NCBI RefSeq assembly: GCF_008326305.1
Contig: NZ_BIXY01000042.1
Span: 1 to 56,809, forward strand
Direction of reading: 5' to 3'
DNA length: 56,809 nt
From: Dictyobacter arantiisoli
GTDB lineage: Bacteria > Chloroflexota > Ktedonobacteria > Ktedonobacterales > Ktedonobacteraceae
Shown here: positions 43,262 to 51,977 of the stretch, one piece after another
Layout of the letters: each line of letters begins with the position of its first letter
Numbering within the stretch: the first letter of the stretch is position 1
The notes under the pieces: generated by a model
The model's input: only the letters and a program-made list of their open reading frames with translations
What the model was told of the DNA's origin: nothing
The model's database searches: none
Position numbers and translations under genes: made by a program

Positions 43262-44083
43262 TTAGTATGGCTCGATGGTGAGATGATCTATAGACAGCCA
43301 TTGCGCCTCGGTGGGCGTGGCTCCAAAGCGGAGAGCGCCTTGCGGGGTGGCAATGGCGTATTGATTATCTAACCAGGCGACAAAGCCCAGGGCGCGGGTC
43401 GGAGGATTGTTGGCGCGGAGGATCTCTCTGCCATCAACTTCAAAGAGCACATTGTCAGGATGCCAGGTAAGGGCATAGGTATGAGTAGTCGTGAGGTCGG
43501 CGTCTATCAGTGCTTCCTGTGCTCCACTCAGGCGTTGCAGCCAGCGGGCAGCGGGCCGAGAATCATGGCTCAACCAGCCCCAACCTGTAGCCAGGGCGGT
43601 GGGAAGAGCGGAGAACAAGGCTCCGGGGCGCATGGCATGTACCACCTGGGCTTTCCATCCCCAGCCTGGCACTCCTGGCACCAGGGCCATATTGGAGGGT
43701 GGCGCGGCATAAAAGAACCAGACCGCCTCAGGCAGCGTTAAAATATCCCCACGCACCGAGAAGGGATAGTTCCAGAAGCCAAAGCCAGCGGTACCACGCA
43801 AGATATCCTTGCTGTGGATGGTACTCTGTGGGGTAGCAGCGACATGAGAGGCGTGTGCGCGTATCTCCATACGCAATGGTGGTCGCCAGGGAAAAGCGGA
43901 ACGAGCCAGTTGAGAATAATCGTCAATCTGTGCATCGGCATACTGACCGCGAGCAGTGGCAGCCAGACACATTTGCAACGCCGCATCGGACACACTCAAT
44001 GAACCTGTCCCGATACAGGTCTGGGTCCAGTAAGGCGCGATGACCGTGTCAAAATTGTCGGAAAGTATGCTCCGTTTCGTAAT
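43262..44083 (-). CDS. LamG/concanavalin-like beta-sandwich protein
   Basis: About 273 residues when read from an ATT at 44083; the first TTG start is at 43999 and lacks the fold's first strand and a ribosome site. The added 28 residues contain LSDNFDTVIAPYWTQT, the usual opening strand of LamG/GH16-type sandwiches, so they belong to the protein. AAAAGGAG lies just ahead of the ATT. An ATG one base out of phase (44086) reads only 12 codons; loss of one T (AATT to AAT) would restore it. Either ATT is a true rare start or the gene has a start-region frameshift. Later strands include FGFWNYPFSVRG and YALTWHPDNVLFEVDGREI. No signal peptide or catalytic pair is seen. Confidence 0.65.
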   Translation of the reverse strand: MTKRSILSDNFDTVIAPYWTQTCIGTGSLSVSDAALQMCLAATARGQYADAQIDDYSQLARSAFPWRPPLRMEIRAHASHVAATPQSTIHSKDILRGTAGFGFWNYPFSVRGDILTLPEAVWFFYAAPPSNMALVPGVPGWGWKAQVVHAMRPGALFSALPTALATGWGWLSHDSRPAARWLQRLSGAQEALIDADLTTTHTYALTWHPDNVLFEVDGREILRANNPPTRALGFVAWLDNQYAIATPQGALRFGATPTEAQWLSIDHLTIEPY

Positions 44084-44128
44084 TCATCTCCTTTTCCGCT
44101 CTTGCGGATGCGCTTGTATTGCCCATCC

Positions 44129-45127
44129 TCAGTTATGATCCTCGCCCGGCAATGCTAAGAATTTTTCCTCTAATTGCTTCCATACTAACATCTCGGCCTG
44201 CAGATGATCCACCGGATGGTTGTTTGCCGAAGCTTCAAGCATTGTTTGAGCAACCATACGGTTAAAATGCTTGAAATGTTTTTCTTGTTCTTGCTGGCTG
44301 GGCATCACGCACAGAGCAATCTCTTCGGGCGCATAAAAATCTTCCGGCTCGAATGCCAGCGCAATCAGATCGGCGTATTGCTGAATCAGATTTGTGCGTG
44401 CACTTGACAGGAAATAGTCAAACTCGACACTGGATACAAGCAGCGCACCGGCCACGCGACCGCCATAGAGAATAGGATAAATGGCAACACTTTTCTCATA
44501 CGCAGTACGTGCGGCTGGGACGAGATTCTGTTCCTTCTCCAGGTTTTGTACCACACCGGGCCGAAATAATGTAACGACATTGCCCGCCAGGGACTCGGCT
44601 CCCAGAAACATCGCTTCTTGTTCGAGATTTCCCATCCAGGGCGGCGTGCCCAGCCCCACACTTTCACGCAGGCTCCGTACCTTGTGATAATGGCCCGAAG
44701 GAGGCATGCAGCGTACCACCCAGATCGACATGCCCCGTCGCTCAGCATCGAGTTGTCCAATCGCCTGTTGCAGGATGAGATGACAGGTTGACCAGAAATG
44801 TAAATTCGCATTTGCAAATGCACGCGCTGCCAGGACACGGGCATAAAATTCCGCATCGATCTCTTTCTGTGAATGCTCTTGCATGTTTGTTGTGGCCGAA
44901 CCAGTCCCTTTTTCCTCCTTCACCAGTTTGCGAAATTGTTCCTGATATTTTGACGGCAAGGCATGGATTAACTGGTGTAGATTTTGTTGCCGTGGATCAG
45001 ACTCTCCACTGGCCCAACGTGTCAGTGTAATTGGTGTGATTTTTAAGGTGTCGAGTAAGTGTTGCTTTTCTTTCGTGTCGCTAATGATTTTTCCTAACAG
45101 TTTGCGCCACGTATGTGCCTCTTGCAT
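44129..45127 (-). CDS. Helix-turn-helix plus GAF-domain regulator
   Basis: 332 residues. The N-terminal HTH (about 5-60) contains DTLKITPITLTRWASGESDP. Residues about 100-280 look like a GAF sensor domain (ERRGMSIWVVRCMPPSGHYH, GNLEQEAMFLGAESLAGNVV, AIYPILYGGRVAGALLVSS). The C-terminal tail is helical. Proteins of this plan are common in Ktedonobacteria, ligand unknown. GAGGTG lies 6 bases ahead of the ATG at 45127; an earlier GTG overlaps that site. Divergent from the LuxR-type gene at 45.8 kb. Confidence 0.75.
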   Translation of the reverse strand: MQEAHTWRKLLGKIISDTKEKQHLLDTLKITPITLTRWASGESDPRQQNLHQLIHALPSKYQEQFRKLVKEEKGTGSATTNMQEHSQKEIDAEFYARVLAARAFANANLHFWSTCHLILQQAIGQLDAERRGMSIWVVRCMPPSGHYHKVRSLRESVGLGTPPWMGNLEQEAMFLGAESLAGNVVTLFRPGVVQNLEKEQNLVPAARTAYEKSVAIYPILYGGRVAGALLVSSVEFDYFLSSARTNLIQQYADLIALAFEPEDFYAPEEIALCVMPSQQEQEKHFKHFNRMVAQTMLEASANNHPVDHLQAEMLVWKQLEEKFLALPGEDHN

Positions 45128-45325
45128 TAATTTCACCTCAGCACCGAATTTGCCGTGAAAATTCCCAGTATGTTTATGATACCAGTTTATGCTTATAACG
45201 TCAACAGGGAAGCATGTTTAGCCTGTATTTATGTAACTGCTTGTGTATTGTCTATAGTAAGAGGAGAAGATCATTCCAAACAAGCGCTTCTTTCATCACA
45301 TCCGCCCATGAGCCAGGGTTACGCA

Positions 45326-45368
45326 GCCGAGTGCCTGTATGCAGCTCCCATGCATACAGGCACTCGGC
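45326..45368. repeat. 18-bp-stem hairpin between divergent regulators
   Basis: 45326-45343 pairs perfectly with 45351-45368 around a 7-base loop. It lies about 200 bases upstream of the GAF regulator gene, in the shared gap. Confidence 0.75.
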
Positions 45369-45617
45369 GCAATTCTTCTTTGAGCACTGTAGTGCTCTGG
45401 TCCCTTCAAATGAACTTTGACGAAGCTGTATATCGAGCTTATTCTTTCTTCTCCAGATCCTGGTCTAATTTGGAAACGCGGAGATAGGCAAACGTCTATC
45501 CCGGCATGCTTGTTCCTCACTTCGTGGATGATGGGAATGAAAACCTCATTTGGTGGGGTTATTTTACCCGCTTTCGGGTAAAAATGCCAGCGATTTTTGT
45601 GTGCGAAAAGGGGAAAG

Positions 45618-45714
45618 GAAAACGATCGTTTTCTCTTCCCTTTCGCTCTGGAAATGGTCAGCACATCCAAACCTGAAAATAGGACGCGAGGGTTTGGATG
45701 TGCTGACCATTTCC
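45618..45714. repeat. Palindrome and 24-bp hairpin ahead of the LuxR-type gene
   Basis: GAAAACGATCGTTTTC (45618-45633) is a perfect 16-bp palindrome, and 45650-45673 is the exact inverse of 45691-45714 with 17 bases between. Upstream, TTACCCGCTTTCGGGTAA near 45568-45585 is another hairpin. They lie 85-230 bases before the LuxR-type start and could be a leader attenuator or regulator sites. Confidence 0.75.
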
Positions 45715-45797
45715 TTGCTTCTAGCTTCTTTTCCGTGCTATACTCATCCTTGTTGGGAGGTTGGGAGGTACATATTTTTTGGAGCAAAAACAAACAC

Positions 45798-48700
45798 ATG
45801 CCAAAAGCGCCCGCCGCCACCCTGACCTGGTTCCCTGAACGTCACGCCTACCAACTCCAGACTGCTGACCACGTCCTCCTGTGGATTGAGTCGGGAACCG
45901 AGGAGTCGTGGTTTGCCTGGTTAACAGAGCATCCCTCTTTCTCTTTCCAGGGCCAGTGCGGACAACTCAACGTGTATAAAGAGCAGCGCGCTCGCGGAGC
46001 GGGTTACTGGTATGCCTACCATACCAACACTGCTCAGACTCAGAAGCGCTATCTCGGACGGAGCGAGGCTGTGACGCTCACGCGTTTAGAAGAGGTAGCT
46101 CAGACCCTCCAAGAACAATCACCCGTCTCCTCTCCGGCCGCCCAGAGTGAGAAAGAGATCGCATCCACAGCGACCGAGCAGAGCCTCGGCCTGGAAATGG
46201 CGATGGTGACGACCAGACTCTCTCCTCCTCATTTACCTGCCACGCTCGTGGTACGAGATCGCTTGCTCGCAGCTATCGATGATGCCCTCACTCGCCCGCT
46301 CACCCTGCTTTCAGCCGCCGCCGGTTGGGGCAAGACCACCTTGCTTGCGACATGGGCGCACAGACACCCCCAAATCGTGGCCTGGCTTCCTCTGGAGGAG
46401 ATGGACAATGATCCAACACGCTTCTGGATCTCGCTGATTGAAGCATTGCGCCTCTGCAGGCCAGAAATCGGAGCACGCGCGCTCACTCTCTTGCAAACGT
46501 CTGCGCCTCTGGCAACCAGTTTGACAGCCTTGCTCAATGAACTGGCCGAACCGCATGTGGAAACCTCACCCATCCTGCTCATCCTGGATGATTATCACGT
46601 CATCAATGAACCCAAGATTCACTTAGCGCTGACTTTCTGGCTGGAGCATCTGCCGCCGCATGTGCATCTTCTGCTGGCTAGTCGCACCGATCCCGATCTT
46701 CCTCTTGCCCGTCTTCGTGTGCGTGGGCACCTGGGAGAGGTTCGCACGACCGAATTGCGCTTTACCCAAGAAGAAACGCAGGATTTTCTTATCCGGTACA
46801 TGGGAATCACTCTCTCGGAAAAAGATATCGAGCTGCTGCAAGCACGTACTGAAGGGTGGGTTGCCAGCCTGCACCTGGCGGGACTCGTGCTCCAGAAACA
46901 CGCCAATCCGTCCGCCTATGTGCAAACTCTCAGCGGCAATCAACGCTTCTTGCTCGATTATCTGCTCGAAGAAGTGCTCGCAAGTCTACCTGAAGCGTTA
47001 CAAGACTTCTTGTTACAGACCAGCGGGCTCGACCGCTTGAGCGCCTCGCTTTGCGATGCTCTGACAGGCAGAGAGGATAGTGATCTTCTGCTTGAACAGG
47101 TGGAACGGGCCAATCTCTTTCTCCAACCCCTCGATGAGAACCGGCAGTGGTATCGTTATCATGTTCTGTGGGCGCAAGCCATGCAGTACGAGGCCCGTCG
47201 TCGCCTGGGCGCAACCACAGTGCGTGGGCTGCACTGCAAAGCCAGTCAGTGGTATGAGCAGCAGCGCATGCTCCCCGAAGCGATTGAAGCATCTCTCAGA
47301 AGTGAGGATTTTGAGCGTGCAACCGTGTTGATCGAGCGTTTTGTGGTTCCCAACAGCTTCCGCAATGAGTATCATTTGCTCTGTTCCTGGCTGAAGCGCC
47401 TTCCAGATAAAGTGCTGCAAGCTCAACCAGAACTCAGTTTTCTCTTTGCACGCGCCCTGATCCTGACGACAGATCGGCGTTCATCTGCGACGTTGACGCG
47501 TGCGAGGCAGCTTCTTCAGTGGGCAGAGCAGGGCTTTGAGGCCAAAGAGCAACGGGAAAAGCAAGGGGAGGCCCTGCAACTTTCCGCTGGCTTTGCCTGG
47601 CTGCAAGAAGACCTCAGGCGTCTGTTTACGTTGAACAAACAGGCCCAACCACTCCTGACAGAGCGCAGTCTCTTGTATCCTGATAATTTTGTGAGCAGGG
47701 GTCTCGAGGCCTTGCTTACGGGTGAGATACAGGTGGCCCAACAGTACCTTCTCGAGGGGTACGAGCGGGTAAAACGCCAAGGCGATCATTCCTCTGGCGC
47801 CTTCGCGACATCCCTTTTCTTGAGTAAGGTGTGCCTAGAAAAAGGCGAGCTGCGTGGAGCCTCGCACTACTACCATCAAGCGATGGGCCATATCGATGAG
47901 GATCAAGAGATTGCCCAACAGCAATTTCGTCTGGAAACAGGAGAAAGTGAGCCGTTCTACAACTCTTGGGCTTATTATTGTCTTGCTCAGCTTTTGTATG
48001 AACGCAATGAACTGGCAGAAGCGCGGCAGTATCTGTCTCAAGCGCTGGGGTTGAGAAAAAAGCCAGAGGAAGAGATCCATGTGCTGGCATCGGGAGCACT
48101 TGTCCAAGCTCGTCTGCTGTATGCGTCTGGAGAACCTGCCCAGGCTCTAGATCTGCTTTTGAGGTGGGAAAAGCATGCGCGCTTTCCCTGGTCTTTGAGC
48201 ACCATACGCGCCTATCGAGTACAGATACAACTGGCACAAGGAGATCTAGCCGCCGTAGAGCAATGGACTCAGGCCAGGGAGCACATAGCTGGTTCCCTAC
48301 CACTCGAACAGACACCAAATCTGCCACTCTTGCATCAACAAGAAGAAGCACTGCTCCTGGCGCGTGTGTGCATTGCCCAAAAGAGGGAGAAGGCGGCATT
48401 GGAAGGACTGCTTCCCTGGAAAGAGAAAGCTCAGGCTCAGGGACGCCAGCGGAGCGTGCTAGAAATCCAAATTTTGGAGGCTCTGGCTCATTTTTCCCAA
48501 CGCGAACACGCTCAAGCCAGGTCCTCGCTTCTTCAAGCCTTGAAACTGGCTCAACCACAGAATTTTCAACGCATTTTTCTGGATGAAGGCTCTGCTATGG
48601 AAGCGCTGCTCAGAATACTCCTACCAGAACTGCGTGATCCCTCTCTACTTGCCTTCGTACGCACCCTCTTGCGAGGTTTTTCCCAGGGCGTGGAAGTTCA

Positions 48701-48932
48701 GCCACGCCAGGAGGTATCCAAGGAGGATCTATTACTCCTGGAACTCCTCAGTGAGCAGGAGTTGCGCGTTCTACGCCTGCTGGTCGTTGGACGCTCCAAT
48801 CCGGAGATCGCAGATGCGCTGATAATCTCGCTCAATACCGTGAAAACCCATGTTCAAAGCCTTTACCGCAAGCTCGATGTCCACAATCGAGTCGAAGCTG
48901 GCGAAGTCGCCCGGCGTTTGTCCTTGCTCTAA
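45798..48932 (+). CDS. MalT-like (LAL) LuxR-family regulator with STAND ATPase
   Basis: About 1,044 residues. An N-terminal ~100-residue domain (MPKAPAATLTWFPERHAYQL, then GYWYAYHTNTAQTQKRYLGR) precedes a STAND-type NTPase: Walker A AAGWGKTTLL near residue 176, Walker B ILLILDDYHV, and LLASRTDPDLPLARLR. TPR-like helices fill about 450-950. The C-terminus is a LuxR-type HTH, LSEQELRVLRLLVVGRSNPE, IADALIISLNTVKTHVQSLY. Such proteins sense a ligand, form ATP-driven oligomers and activate transcription. GGAG lies somewhat far (14 bases) from the ATG; an in-frame extension back to 45597 runs through hairpins and is not credible. The next four genes run in the same direction. Confidence 0.92.
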   Translation: MPKAPAATLTWFPERHAYQLQTADHVLLWIESGTEESWFAWLTEHPSFSFQGQCGQLNVYKEQRARGAGYWYAYHTNTAQTQKRYLGRSEAVTLTRLEEVAQTLQEQSPVSSPAAQSEKEIASTATEQSLGLEMAMVTTRLSPPHLPATLVVRDRLLAAIDDALTRPLTLLSAAAGWGKTTLLATWAHRHPQIVAWLPLEEMDNDPTRFWISLIEALRLCRPEIGARALTLLQTSAPLATSLTALLNELAEPHVETSPILLILDDYHVINEPKIHLALTFWLEHLPPHVHLLLASRTDPDLPLARLRVRGHLGEVRTTELRFTQEETQDFLIRYMGITLSEKDIELLQARTEGWVASLHLAGLVLQKHANPSAYVQTLSGNQRFLLDYLLEEVLASLPEALQDFLLQTSGLDRLSASLCDALTGREDSDLLLEQVERANLFLQPLDENRQWYRYHVLWAQAMQYEARRRLGATTVRGLHCKASQWYEQQRMLPEAIEASLRSEDFERATVLIERFVVPNSFRNEYHLLCSWLKRLPDKVLQAQPELSFLFARALILTTDRRSSATLTRARQLLQWAEQGFEAKEQREKQGEALQLSAGFAWLQEDLRRLFTLNKQAQPLLTERSLLYPDNFVSRGLEALLTGEIQVAQQYLLEGYERVKRQGDHSSGAFATSLFLSKVCLEKGELRGASHYYHQAMGHIDEDQEIAQQQFRLETGESEPFYNSWAYYCLAQLLYERNELAEARQYLSQALGLRKKPEEEIHVLASGALVQARLLYASGEPAQALDLLLRWEKHARFPWSLSTIRAYRVQIQLAQGDLAAVEQWTQAREHIAGSLPLEQTPNLPLLHQQEEALLLARVCIAQKREKAALEGLLPWKEKAQAQGRQRSVLEIQILEALAHFSQREHAQARSSLLQALKLAQPQNFQRIFLDEGSAMEALLRILLPELRDPSLLAFVRTLLRGFSQGVEVQPRQEVSKEDLLLLELLSEQELRVLRLLVVGRSNPEIADALIISLNTVKTHVQSLYRKLDVHNRVEAGEVARRLSLL

Positions 48933-48965
48933 CTTTTCTACTTCTGCTTTCACCCCTCTACAACC

Positions 48966-49000
48966 ACCCCATCGGGCGATCACAACTCACCCGATGGGGT
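48966..49000 (+). terminator. Hairpin after the LuxR-type gene
   Basis: ACCCCATCGGG (48966-48976) pairs exactly with 48990-49000 around a 13-base loop, then TCTATACTTC follows. Likely a terminator, possibly leaky towards the next small gene. Confidence 0.65.
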
Positions 49001-49044
49001 TCTATACTTCAACCATCCCAAACGAAAGGAGGATGGAACTGAAG

Positions 49045-49260
49045 ATGCGATGCAGTATCACTATTAAGGGAGAGCTGGACCCGTCCTGGCAAGAATGGTT
49101 TGAGCCGCTCACTCTTTTGATCGAGACTTCCGGTAGAACCGTGTTGCACGGATCACTGCCCGATCAAGCGGCTCTCTATCGAGTCCTCCTGAAAATTCAA
49201 AGCCTTGGGCTCGTTCTCCTTTCACTTGAGGAAAACGATGATTATGCCTCGGGCTTGTGA
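49045..49260 (+). CDS. Small conserved-type protein, unknown function
   Basis: 71 residues, beginning MRCSITIKGELDPSWQEWFE and continuing ETSGRTVLHGSLPDQAALY then a final helix-strand (KIQSLGLVLLSLEEN). It has the look of small alpha/beta proteins often placed next to LuxR-type genes in Ktedonobacteria; role unknown. AAAGGAGG ends 12 bases ahead of this ATG and directly touches another in-frame ATG at 49033, which is too close; the later start is preferred. Confidence 0.65.
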   Translation: MRCSITIKGELDPSWQEWFEPLTLLIETSGRTVLHGSLPDQAALYRVLLKIQSLGLVLLSLEENDDYASGL

Positions 49261-49338
49261 GGACGGAAATGTCAGAGGGGAGCCTCTGACTCACACCATC
49301 ACCAGCTTGACATGTATACGAAAAGGAAAAGTATTGTT

Positions 49339-49995
49339 ATGAATGAGAAATTGACCAACTCTGTCAACGGCGTAAACTTGAGTGGGAGCAATCTACCACA
49401 GAGCGACTTTGTGGGCGTGACTGCGCAGAATGGCAGCTTTCAAGGAAGCGCATTGCGTGGCTCGGACTTTACGGGCGCAGACCTGACCGGGAGTTCGTTT
49501 CGGGGCAGCGACGTCCGGGAAGCCAATTTTACCAACGCCAATCTGACCGATTGCGACTTCACCAGCCTGGATCTGACAAATGCCAACTTCAGTGAAGCTA
49601 CCCTGGTGCGCACCAAATTCGATGCGGCGGGGCTGGCTGGAGCACACTTCAGTGGCTCCCAACTGACCGATGCAAAATTGACGAAGACAGATCTGAGCAA
49701 AACTACCTTTGAACACTGTACCTTTATCGGCGTGGACTTCCACTCTGCCGACCTGACTGGACAGCGCTTTGATGGATTGACCTTTATCGGCGTCCAGTTT
49801 GACCTGCCATTACTCAAGAATGCCTCGTTTCAGGGTGCGACTCTTAAAAATGTGTCGTTCCGCCCGGTAGGGATCTGGTCGATGAAGCGTGCTGTCGAAT
49901 CCATTCGCTTTAACGGCGCGCTGATGGATAAGCTCACCTATGCCGCGCTCAAAGGCTTGGGAGTCGATGTTTCGGACGTAACGGTTCTAGCATAA
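49339..49995 (+). CDS. Pentapeptide-repeat protein
   Basis: 218 residues, almost wholly A(D/N)LXX repeats that should fold as a right-handed quadrilateral beta-helix: NLSGSNLPQSDFVGV, GADLTGSSFRGSDVR, NLTDCDFTSLDLTNA and so on to about residue 175, then a short helical end (MKRAVESIRFNGALMD). Qnr/MfpA-type proteins of this fold mimic DNA and shield gyrase from drugs, but most pentapeptide proteins are of unknown role. Placement 10 bases ahead of a drug-exporter-like ABC pair makes a resistance role plausible. The ATG at 49339 follows AAAAGGAAAAG; an upstream in-frame ATG at 49312 is weaker. Confidence 0.88.
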   Translation: MNEKLTNSVNGVNLSGSNLPQSDFVGVTAQNGSFQGSALRGSDFTGADLTGSSFRGSDVREANFTNANLTDCDFTSLDLTNANFSEATLVRTKFDAAGLAGAHFSGSQLTDAKLTKTDLSKTTFEHCTFIGVDFHSADLTGQRFDGLTFIGVQFDLPLLKNASFQGATLKNVSFRPVGIWSMKRAVESIRFNGALMDKLTYAALKGLGVDVSDVTVLA

Positions 49996-50005
49996 GGAGA
50001 AGATT

Positions 50006-50767
50006 GTGCCAAACATTGCTATTCAGGTAAAGGATATTCAAAAATCCTACAAGAAGCTTGATGTTTTAAAAGGAGTGAATTTCAGCGTGGAGCAGGGCAG
50101 CATTTTTGCCCTGCTTGGGTCCAATGGGGCAGGCAAGACCACGCTGGTTAAAATTCTTACCACACTGCTCAAGCAGGATAAAGGGCAGGCCTTCGTCAAC
50201 GGCTTTGATGTGGCATCACAACCCGATCTCGTGCGGCAATCCATCAGTCTGACTGGACAATTTGCCGCAGTGGATGAGTTGTTGACTGGGCGAGAGAACC
50301 TAATCATGATTGCCCAACTCCGACATCTCAAACAGCCACACCAAGTGGCCGACGATTTGTTAATCCGCTTCGGCTTAACTGATGCCGCCAAGCGTAAAGC
50401 GTCAACGTATTCCGGTGGGATGCGCCGTAGGCTGGACATCGCGATGAGCCTGGTGGGAGCGCCGCCAATCATTTTCTTGGATGAGCCAACGACCGGGCTG
50501 GACCCTGAGGCCCGCATCGAGGTGTGGAAAGTAGTGAAGGAGTTGGCTGATGGGGGCGTCACCATCCTCTTGACCACCCAGTACCTGGACGAGGCGGAGC
50601 AGTTGGCTGATCGCATTGCCATTCTCCATGAGGGCAAGATTATCGCCAGCGGCACGCTCGCGGAGCTCAAGAAGCTGTTCCCGCCAGCAAAGGTGGAGTA
50701 TGTAGAAAAACAATTGACCTTAGAAGAGATCTTCCTGGCCATCATTGGTAAAAAAGAGGTAGCATAA
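50006..50767 (+). CDS. ABC transporter ATP-binding protein (DrrA-like)
   Basis: 253 residues. Walker A GSNGAGKTTLVK, Q-loop in SLTGQFAAVDELLTG, signature YSGGMRRRLDIAMS, Walker B IIFLDEPTTGLD and the H-loop replaced by Q in LLTTQYLDEAEQ, a variation common in DrrA-type proteins. It is shorter than DrrA (~330). AAGGAGAAG lies ahead of a GTG start. The permease gene begins directly after its stop, so they form an exporter pair, perhaps for an antibiotic or lipid. Confidence 0.93.
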   Translation: MPNIAIQVKDIQKSYKKLDVLKGVNFSVEQGSIFALLGSNGAGKTTLVKILTTLLKQDKGQAFVNGFDVASQPDLVRQSISLTGQFAAVDELLTGRENLIMIAQLRHLKQPHQVADDLLIRFGLTDAAKRKASTYSGGMRRRLDIAMSLVGAPPIIFLDEPTTGLDPEARIEVWKVVKELADGGVTILLTTQYLDEAEQLADRIAILHEGKIIASGTLAELKKLFPPAKVEYVEKQLTLEEIFLAIIGKKEVA

Positions 50768-51580
50768 ATGGCAACGATACAGAACATTGAAACGAGACAG
50801 GGTACCTACTCAGGAACCAAGGTACAAAACCACTTTTTCAGCGATATCAGTGTGATGCTTGGCCGTTCAATGCGCCACATTTTCCGCAGCGTTGACACCA
50901 TCTTCACGGTCACGATCACGCCCATTGCGATGATGCTGCTCTTCGTCTATGTCTTCGGCGGTGCCATTCAAACCGGGACCGGCAATTATGTGGATTACTT
51001 GTTACCTGGGATCTTGCTGATCGCCATTGCAAGCGCAGTAGCTTATACAGCATATCGTTTATTCAACGATGTGCAAAAGGGGATCATTGAACGCTTCCGC
51101 TCCATGCCAATTGCCTCTTCTACCCTGCTGTGGGGGCATGTGCTGACCTCGCTGGTCTCCAATGCGATTTCGCTGGCGGTCATCATTCTCGTCGCATTGA
51201 TTATGGGCTTTCGCTCGTCGGCGGGCATCCTGCCGTGGCTGGCCGTCGTCGGTATTCTCACGTTGTTTACGCTGGCGTTAACCTGGGTAGCAGTGATTGC
51301 CGGACTGGCTGCAAAAACGATGGAAGGCGCAACTGCCTTTTCGTACCCGCTGATCTTCCTACCCTTTATCAGCTCAGCGTTTGTACCAACGAAGTCGATG
51401 CCGTTTATCGTCCGGGTCTTTGCCGAAAATCAACCTGTGACGGCGATCGTGAACAGCATCCGTGCGTTACTGGCTGGGCAGCCCGTGTCGAATGATATCT
51501 GGGTGGCGCTTGCCTGGTGCGTCGGCATTCTGGTGGTGGCCTACATCTTTGCGATGAGGGCCTATCAAAAGCGCATGTAA
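50768..51580 (+). CDS. ABC-2 type exporter permease (DrrB-like)
   Basis: 270 residues with six membrane helices, beginning after a 30-residue soluble part: TIFTVTITPIAMMLLFVYVF, GILLIAIASAVAYTAY, and later PLIFLPFISSAFVPTKSMP and WVALAWCVGILVVAYIFAMR. The family's FVPTxxMP motif is present. It pairs with the upstream ATPase, sharing its transcript with no gap between stop and start. Substrate unknown. Confidence 0.92.
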   Translation: MATIQNIETRQGTYSGTKVQNHFFSDISVMLGRSMRHIFRSVDTIFTVTITPIAMMLLFVYVFGGAIQTGTGNYVDYLLPGILLIAIASAVAYTAYRLFNDVQKGIIERFRSMPIASSTLLWGHVLTSLVSNAISLAVIILVALIMGFRSSAGILPWLAVVGILTLFTLALTWVAVIAGLAAKTMEGATAFSYPLIFLPFISSAFVPTKSMPFIVRVFAENQPVTAIVNSIRALLAGQPVSNDIWVALAWCVGILVVAYIFAMRAYQKRM

Positions 51581-51722
51581 AAAGAGGGCAGTCTCCGAGG
51601 AAAGGAGTTCACGCCATCGCCGCTCTCTCGACACGTTCAGCATGTTCTTCTAACAGAGAGCCGCCAGGATGGACAAGAGTCTGTGAAGAACGAAAATGCT
51701 TCCAGAAGACCAGGTCGGAGTG

Positions 51723-51786
51723 ACAAGATTGCCAGGGGAAAACCGATGCGAAGCGCTTCGCGTCGGTTTTCCCCTGGCAATCTTGT
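51723..51786. repeat. 64-bp palindrome after the exporter genes
   Basis: 32-base arms (51723-51754 with 51755-51786), no spacer, one G-T pair. It lies about 140 bases past the permease stop and could be a terminator of unusual size. Similar in kind, though not sequence, to the palindrome at 7531. Confidence 0.85.
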
Positions 51787-51877
51787 TACCCCATAACGAT
51801 CGTTGCTGTAGGTGCGAAAAGTCATGCGGGAAGATGCAGAAGATTTGGGGGATTGAACACTCTGTGAGGGAGAGGGA

Positions 51878-51951
51878 TATATGGGCCCGGGCAGCCCATA
51901 GGAAGCTTGCAGGGATAGAAAAGCTTTCCCATAGGTTGCCCGGGCCCATAT
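51878..51951. repeat. Imperfect 74-bp hairpin
   Basis: ATATGGGCCCGGGCA..AAGCTT pairs with AAGCTT..TGCCCGGGCCCATAT with a few mismatches and a 12-base loop. It lies 30 bases from the stop of the minus-strand methyltransferase, so is a likely end for that transcript. Confidence 0.7.
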
Positions 51952-51977
51952 TCACTGGATCGTATACTGGCTGAACC

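Noticed and set aside
47716-48558. 280-residue antisense frame in the LuxR-type gene
   Set aside because: A shadow of the real coding strand; no domain and no start signals.
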